NCBI GenBank assembly: GCA_963682055.1
Contig: OY821744.1
Location: 5,744,835 to 5,808,834, forward strand
Origin: Primula veris
Lineage: Eukaryota; Streptophyta; Magnoliopsida; Ericales; Primulaceae
Reading direction: 5' to 3'
DNA length: 64,000 nucleotides
A program made the position numbers and the translations under genes. This document shows positions 57,489 through 64,000 of this stretch, one piece after another (position 1 is the stretch's first letter; each line of letters begins with the position of its first letter). The notes beneath the pieces were generated by a model. It did not search any database. It was not told where the DNA came from and saw nothing but the letters and a program-made list of their open reading frames with translations.

Positions 57489-60260
57489 TTAAATAACATC
57501 CAATCTAATATCACTCTTGGTGCCCTCTTCGACATCGTCGACGTATCTTCTCCAGAACCAATGTTTTCTCCAAACTTGTGAGACCTCTTCGATCGGAATG
57601 TTCTTTGTCTCAGGAACAAAAAAGGCGACGAAAGCAGTCATAATGGCAACGAAAACGGCGAACACAACGAACAAGAAATACTTGAGGGTGCACAACCAAG
57701 ATAGGAAAAATTGAGCAATTATAAACGTGCACAGCATATTGACTGCGACAACAATGCTCTGTCCAGCTGAACGGACTTCAAGGGGGAAGATTTCACTGGG
57801 TACGAGCCAACCAAGTGGGCCCCATGAGCAAGCAAAAGCTGCTACGAAGATGCATATACATATCACCACAGCAGTTGAGTAGAGCGTGCTTAGCTCGACC
57901 TCAGCTCCGGATAGACCGAATTTAATTCCAATGAGAACAGCCAATAAAGCCTGTAGTTAATTATGCACACACAAAAAATAGTTAGGGTGGGAGAAAAAAT
58001 TAGGAAGTATTATGATAAGGTTATATATCTCTTACATCTTTATTTATGGGTAAATTTGAACTTGTTAAGTAGAATTCCAAATTGTCGTTCAAAATACATA
58101 TTTGCCAATCCGACAATTTATTTATGAAATAAATGATTTTAACCAATAGAAGAGTGTCATAATAAAGTAAAACGACTGAACGAGAATAGGAAAAAAGATA
58201 CGCAAGACCGATCAAATAATTACTCCATATAAGTACGTATACCTGAAATAGGAGCATAAGACCTCCACCCCAGAAAAACAGTTTACGGCGACCCCACTTA
58301 TCAATTCCGTAAATCGATATAAATGTGGCCAAACAGTTAACCCCACCAGTTATTAATGCCGAACCTAGCGAAGCATTGTGTCCAAATCCGATCGTCTTAA
58401 AAATTTCAGGTGCGTAGAACATGACCATATTCATGCCAGTAACTTGTTGGAAAAATGGGATTAGTATAGCCAACACGAGTTGAGGCCTATACTTTCTCAT
58501 CAAGAGATTACGCCACGGGTTTTGTACTTTCTTAGCCTCATCGCTAGCTTTGATCAAATCGTTTAATTCGTGTTCAACGTTAACAACGCCACGTATTTTT
58601 TGTAGTAGTTGTTTGGCCTCGTCGCGTTTTTCTCTTTCGATTAATGAGTTTGGGGTCTCTGAGACCAATAGAGACGTGGCGATCATGATCAAAGCTGGAA
58701 CAGCGGCACATCCTAAGCTGATGCGCCACCCCATATTACCACCTATTTGGTTGGTGCCAAGGTTTACGGCATTAGCGACAAGTATGCCAATGGTAATTGA
58801 TAGCTGAAAGCATACGTTTAATGAGCCTCGGTGCTTGTAAGGAGCCATTTCGGAAACGTATAGAGGTATGGACTACAATATTACAAGAAAGAAAAAGAAT
58901 TAGCTTGTCTTATTTTCAGAGGAAAATGATGAGTTCTATAAAAAAACAAAGAAAAAAGTTCCATAAAAATAAATTATTTTGTGGTTGCAGTAATTAGACG
59001 TTGTTATAACAAAACTCTATTAGTATAGAATATTTTAAGAAGTCGCAAATAAAATGATGTATCACCTAAGGGCTAAGGCAACTGAACAAAACAAACGAAA
59101 ATAACAATTTAGAGTAAAATAATTATGTACCTGTGTAGCAAAACCGACACCAAAACCCAAAAAAATACGACCAACAATCAACATGGCGATGCATACTGCA
59201 AAGCCGTTGAGGATCGCACCCACACAGAAGATGAAACCGCCCACAAACATGGAAAACTTACGGCCTAATCTTTTGGTCACCCATGCAGCAACGAAAGAAG
59301 CAACAAGAGCGGCCAAGTAAAGAGATGACGTAAAAAAGGTAAGTTTATGGCTGTCGAACTTGCAGTACTGGTTAGTCGAGTGGTCCAGCTCTTCCTTTCG
59401 ATAAACAGATGGGAAGAATTGTTGGAGAAAAGGAGGCATTGAGGTAACTCCACCTAATACAAGTACAAGAAATTGATTAATATTGAGAATCACAAAATGA
59501 AGTGAAAGAAAGATCATACAACATATTCTAACTTAACATGAATAGCAGGCCAGTTATTTACCTTGGTACATAAAAATGTTTAATACAAGATACATTGTTT
59601 TCTTTCTTTCTTTACTTATTTGATATATTTTGTTGAGTAATGACTAATGAGTAACGAGGTCGTAGGCTAAATATTTCAACTGACCAAATAGAAAAATGTT
59701 AACATTAATCATAAAAAAACTACTCCCTATAATTAATCATATGTTCTTTCGCGAGAATATATACAATAAATTATATAAGTATGTAGTGTGTACATACATA
59801 AGTATTAAAGAAAAGTAAAGTAAATCGAGTTTAATCATACCCTAAATCTAGTGAAATTGATCTACTCTGACATTCGATATTCTGATGTGAGTTCTATTTT
59901 ATTGTATTAATCTCGGTCGAGTTGAATTTCAGTGTGATGTTTAAAGCTTCACACAGTAAAATTAAAGTGACTAGGACCTTAAACAACTAAATGAGAAAAA
60001 TTTGTTATGAACGGTACCATATAATATAGTCAGATTAACAAGAATATCAGGAGATAAATAAGAATATATATAATAATGATTAGTAGGGATAATTTTAAAA
60101 ATAAAATAGATAGGGTTTACTTACCGGTGATGCCGATGTCATATCCAAAAATCAACCCTCCCATAGCCGCGACAAAACAAGTGATAAGTACATAACGAGT
60201 CAGTTTTCCGGGATAACCTCCCGATCCGTCGTCACCCGGAGTAATACCTCCCACCACCAT
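57489..60260 (-). CDS. STP-type monosaccharide/H+ symporter (major facilitator)
   Basis: Four coding exons, complement(57489..57950, 58243..58872, 59131..59453, 60125..60260), join to 516 residues. The protein imports hexoses with protons across the plasma membrane. Seen: start [12 protein letters not shown]; first membrane helix with [14 protein letters not shown], interrupted by intron 1 in the last Gly codon before GV; a long first extracellular loop with its Cys ([11 protein letters not shown]); [10 protein letters not shown] and DKWGRRKLF (RxGRR signatures); the post-helix-6 motif [47 protein letters not shown]; and [10 protein letters not shown] before a cytosolic tail with HWFWRRYV. 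About twelve membrane segments and usual STP length. The exact STP number cannot be assigned. Confidence 0.95.
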
Positions 60261-61275
60261 GTTTTTTTTTGTGTTACTGCAAGATTAAGTGAATAAATGA
60301 TTAAAAACACTAGAGCACTGTGGAAGAAACATTGTAAGATATTGGAAAACATATATAATTACTAACGTTTGCACCTATTCGATCATGGTGTCCAAACAAA
60401 TATTCTAATTATAAGTTCTCCTAAGGTTTTATAACTTTGCCATGACAAGGTTGTTGAATAATTATCTAGTAGTAATATTTTATATATATGTTGGTACTGG
60501 TACATATTCATCTTTTAGTCTTAATTAAGACACAAAAAAGTGACAAAAAATACACAATTACAATTTCACATCAGTAACCAAAAACAGTTAAAAGCATGTC
60601 TAATTGATTCTTATGACAGTTAATTAATAAAAAAATTCAATTGATATTTCAAATAAGAAATATTTTCTGCAATATGGGGTGTGTTCTAATTGTGGGTATA
60701 TTTAATTATTGATTCCGCAATGAATGAATTCTCTTATTGTTGTTGTATTGTCTGTATCAATAATATGCGCTGAAAAAAAGCTAATAAAGGTTCATTTTGT
60801 GTAACTGCTTATAAAAGTAGGCACGTAAAATATTTCTCAAAGCACTCTATCGTAGATGGTACGTACCAATTATTTGTCAATTAACTAATGATTATTTTTT
60901 TTAAGAAAAACATATACTAGTGGATCCATTCAACAAATCAAACTCAGGTCTCAAGATTATATTTTACTAGCAATATATCTTTATGGAAAAAAACAATACC
61001 ACATAATCTAGCAAAGGTAAAACTCAAGGGTAATTAATACTTAACAAATTTTAGTCTATGTGAAGTAAACTAATTCTATCTATACCTGCTGATAATAACA
61101 AAACCTAGAATGGCAAAACGAATATATATAAGAAGAATAGAGCTATATAGGCAAAAAGAACTTACAAAAGAAAGTTGTCAAATTTTATCTCTCTATATCT
61201 ATTTTCCAGACACGAATATTATTCTGAAGTTGTAATTATGACTTATGCTTAAGACTTGTCTGGTATTTATAAGAT
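60261..61275 (-). promoter_or_regulatory. Promoter, first untranslated exon and 5'-UTR intron of the STP gene
   Basis: On the minus strand a TATA box (TATAAATA, plus positions 61264-61271) is followed by a probable untranslated exon ending CTTTCTTTT before GTAAGT at about 61165. The matching acceptor TTAATCTTGCAG lies about 20 bases before the ATG, at about 60280. This gives a leader intron of roughly 0.9 kb. Inferred from splice and TATA consensus only. Confidence 0.5.
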
Positions 61276-61699
61276 AAATCATGTGTTTTTCCTACAACGA
61301 CTGGAATTAGAATATCTAACTATTTTGTATGGATAATTTAATAGTTGCGCATACATATATGTCCTACTGAAACTGAAATTATGTAGAATCCAAATCCTGA
61401 TACAATTTGTCTAAGGAAATATTGTAAGAGTGTCTTAATCGATTCCTTATCCATACTCAATTTAACCTAGGTATAAGATATGTAATCTTAATCTCCTATA
61501 TTTGTATCAAGGGTAAAACTCAGGCACTTAACAAAGAGAGTCAATTAATTAGTTAACACATTATAACATTTAGTATACTTATTTAATTTTTGTTTTTGTT
61601 TTTTTTATAATTAATGGGTAAAACCCACATTTTTATTTATTTATTTATAAAAATATGGGAAAAAATCCCACAAAATAAACAAAGTTTAGTATCAAAGTA
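61276..61699. other. AT-rich DNA upstream of the STP gene
   Basis: Nothing recognisable apart from A/T homopolymer runs. Confidence 0.35.
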
Positions 61700-62389
61700 C
61701 AATAAAACCTCTATATAGTAATATTATGGGGACCACGAAAAAATATTATTATAGAGAGGTTATTCCTATATAGAGTTTACATATTAAAAAAATAAAAAAT
61801 ATATGTATTTGCATAATATTAAATACATATACACGATTCATTATAAGTTAAAACAAACAAATAAATCTATCGAAAGTTTAGTTAAACAAATACATTTATG
61901 TAGAAAACAAATACTTTAACCGATTAAGAAATCGTTGCTGTAATTAAACAAGATGTAGAAGAAGATAACCCGAAGGATAATAGTATAGAAATACAAAAGG
62001 TTTCATGTCAAGAAGTTTTTAAAATGCTTGACAAATTAGAAATGTTTTGTATTCAACAAGATGTTATCCATGTCGACGAGCTAGTACGGACGCGCAATTT
62101 AAAAGATGTGGTAGTAATACAAAAATTAAGTCATCATCGTAAACAATCTTACATAAGTATTCTACATCATTATAAATTTACTGTAATTAGATATATATAT
62201 TTTTGTAATGAAATGTATTTTATTCTTATAAAGAGGTGAATTTATAACTAACGGGACCATAAAAAACTACGGAATATGACAATAGAGAGTTTATTCTTAT
62301 TTCGAACTGGACCGAGTTGGGACCGAAATTTTTTATTACTATAGGCAGGTTATTCCTATATGGAGTATTCTTATAGAGAGGTTTTATTG
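61700..62389 (+). mobile_element. pogo/Emigrant-type (Tc1/mariner superfamily) element with transposase remnant
   Basis: A 690-bp element flanked by TA (61698-61699, 62390-62391). It starts CAATAAAACCTCTATATAG and ends CTTATAGAGAGGTTTTATTG. These inverted ends are close to the Arabidopsis Emigrant/Lemi1 termini (CAGTAAAACCTCTATAAATT). Further inner arms (GGGACCACG near 61730, GGGACCGAAA near 62320) are also related. A transposase-like fragment lies inside. Confidence 0.82.
61930..62239 (+). pseudogene. C-terminal remnant of a pogo/Tigger-type transposase
   Basis: An open frame of about 100 residues runs from just after an in-frame TAA near 61927 to TGA at 62237. Its first ATG is at 62024. 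It contains MLDKLEMFCIQQD, DELVRTRNLKDVVVIQKL and RKQSYISILHHYK. Known: pogo/Tigger and related plant CENP-B-like transposases end with a 'LxxLxxFxxQQ ... L ... ixxl ... KQxxIxxFF' region, which this resembles. The DNA-binding and DDE catalytic domains are absent, so the element is non-autonomous. Confidence 0.5.
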
Positions 62390-62462
62390 TAATAGATTTG
62401 GAGAGAATTTATGTAAATCTGTAATGAATAATTTATTAAGAAATTAATGCATCAATATACTA

Positions 62463-62727
62463 CTCCATCCGTCCCTAAATAAGCTAGTGCCAACTATTCC
62501 ATATTTGCTTGTCCCAAAATAAGTGTCCGCTTTCCTAATTTATCAATGAAAAAATTATAAAAGTAATATAATATCCTCAAATATTGCAACAAATACATTT
62601 CAAAAATTGACAATAATAATTATTTAATTTAAATTAGGGCTATAATTGTAACTTTCGTATGCAATTAATAACATCTCTTAATATTTACCGAAATATAAGG
62701 AGGACACTTAAAAATGGACGAATGGAG
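62463..62727. mobile_element. Stowaway MITE (second family)
   Basis: 265 bp. It starts CTCCATCCGTCCCTAAATAAG and ends CTTAAAAATGGACGAATGGAG, flanked by TA (62461-62462, 62728-62729). The inside shares AAGTGTCC / GGACACTT with the element at 30992 rather than with the 37084 family. Confidence 0.88.
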
Positions 62728-64000
62728 TATTATTTTATTTATTTCCATATTTCACATATTTTAATCAATATTTAAGTTTATGATAGTCAAAAGTAGGGTT
62801 CTATATGTTTAAATGAGTTTTTATTGTGTTATGTCATCAATTTGTTTTTATTTTCTTGCTACAAAATATCAAATCTTACCATAAATCATTAAATGCTAAA
62901 TTAATGGAATGAATAGAATTTGAATGATTAGATAGTATCCATAATTGATCTAGATGCATTAATTTATGGATTAGGGTTAAACAAAGCCCCAAAGGTCCTT
63001 GTTAGCTGAACCGATTAATTACATTGATCATGTCGATCTTAATCTTTCTATATTTTTATAAAGGTGTACCTTAACCTGAGCCCCATGACAGAACTGAAAA
63101 ACATATATGTTAGTAATTTATTATCATTTCCAATTATCATATATGAAATTATAGAGTCCGTTTGTGAATGTAAATTCTCGATCCAATGGTGAAAACATTG
63201 AGCACTCTTATATATGTTTCAACATGAGAAAGTTACATTAAAACTTGGTATCATGCATCACCACACCACATTAGTATTTTGCACCACCAAAGTTAATATT
63301 ATTATTAATATGGTGGAGCCAGTACCAAATGTTTAGAGTTGCAAAAATATAAAACAAAATATTTTTCAAAATGTAAATAACAGAAAAACGGGATTTTATA
63401 CCTTTTTTTATCATGATTTCTTAATCTTTTTTATACCCGGTTTCTAATTTTTTTTTTAATTTTTTGGTCAATGTTAACTTTATTTTCCAAACTTAAAAAA
63501 AAAATCGGCAGGAATAAAACTACGTCCAGTCACGACTCATGTGTCAAAAGTTTTAGCATTTGAAAATTGACCAAAAATAAAATAAAAATTAGAAAACAAG
63601 GTAAAACAAATACATTTTATTGGATTCTGCCAAAATACATGTTTTATGATTGCAGGAAAGTTACTGGTTACAACTGACAGTTGCAACATGCTGTTATGCA
63701 GATTTCTGCAAAATATGTATTTTCTGCATATATTTTATTTGCAGAATATTTTATCAATGCAGATTATATTCTCACATTTTTATATAGATGTGATATATGT
63801 TTTGAGAATATTTGAGTATTAAATAAAGGTAATTGTCTTTCCAAATTATGTGGGATTTGTTTTTAAAAATATTATCTTATGAAAAATTTTAATCTATTCC
63901 TTAAATTTTTCTAAATAAAATATTTTTTTATTTTATCTTATAGGAAAAATTATAAAAACATATCACTTTTGTAACTAAATTAAAAAAAACATACCCCAAA
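62728..64000. other. AT-rich intergenic DNA
   Basis: No gene, RNA or transposon end recognised. A GCAGA-rich stretch near 63630-63760 (TTCTGCAAAATATG, TTCTGCATATATTT) contains a few short repeats. Confidence 0.4.

Overview
The window is nuclear DNA of a flowering plant, almost certainly a eudicot. It is AT-rich, its genes are split by many GT-AG introns, and it carries six recognisable plant housekeeping or cell-wall genes embedded in transposable elements. I cannot name the species.

Layout. 1-841: flank with a small partial open frame on the minus strand that resembles the RPxGRKxAK motif of plant NAM-associated / PIF-type proteins. 842-10517: a complete, very young Ty1/copia retrotransposon of Sirevirus type (1255-bp LTRs with one mismatch by eye, 5-bp target duplication GTATA), carrying gag, pol and a third 437-residue ORF. 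10518-12626: MITE remnants. 12627-14224 (-): GPI-type glucan endo-1,3-beta-glucosidase (GH17 + X8). 14225-20974: intergenic DNA plus the probable long leader intron of the next gene, with a hAT-like element, a MULE-type MITE and a 213-bp tandem repeat. 20975-27004 (+): Lunapark-type ER-shaping protein, five coding exons. 28602-29501 (-): inositol polyphosphate multikinase (IPK2), single coding exon. 30000-35800: intergenic DNA with four small DNA transposons or microsatellites, two of them with perfect target duplications. 35817-42028 (+): ARP2/3 complex subunit ARPC2, ten coding exons. 42875-46947 (-): TFIID subunit TAF11, four coding exons with an Asn-rich N-terminus. 47041-55747: a TE cluster in which a 6.9-kb decayed copia element (minus strand) sits inside a small non-autonomous CACTA element. 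57489-60260 (-): STP-type hexose/H+ symporter, four coding exons and a probable 5'-UTR intron. 61700-62389: a pogo/Emigrant-type element with a transposase C-terminal remnant. 62463-62727: a Stowaway MITE.

The host genes are unrelated in pathway: cell-wall callose turnover, ER network shape, inositol phosphate signalling, actin nucleation, transcription initiation and sugar uptake. They form no operon-like unit. Their exon structures were rebuilt here by joining frames at GT-AG sites; every joined CDS is a whole number of codons. The most unusual material is in the transposons: the three-ORF Sirevirus with its repeated CGACCGATCG motif and closed gag-pol junction, the nested CACTA/copia pair, and a snap-back MULE MITE.
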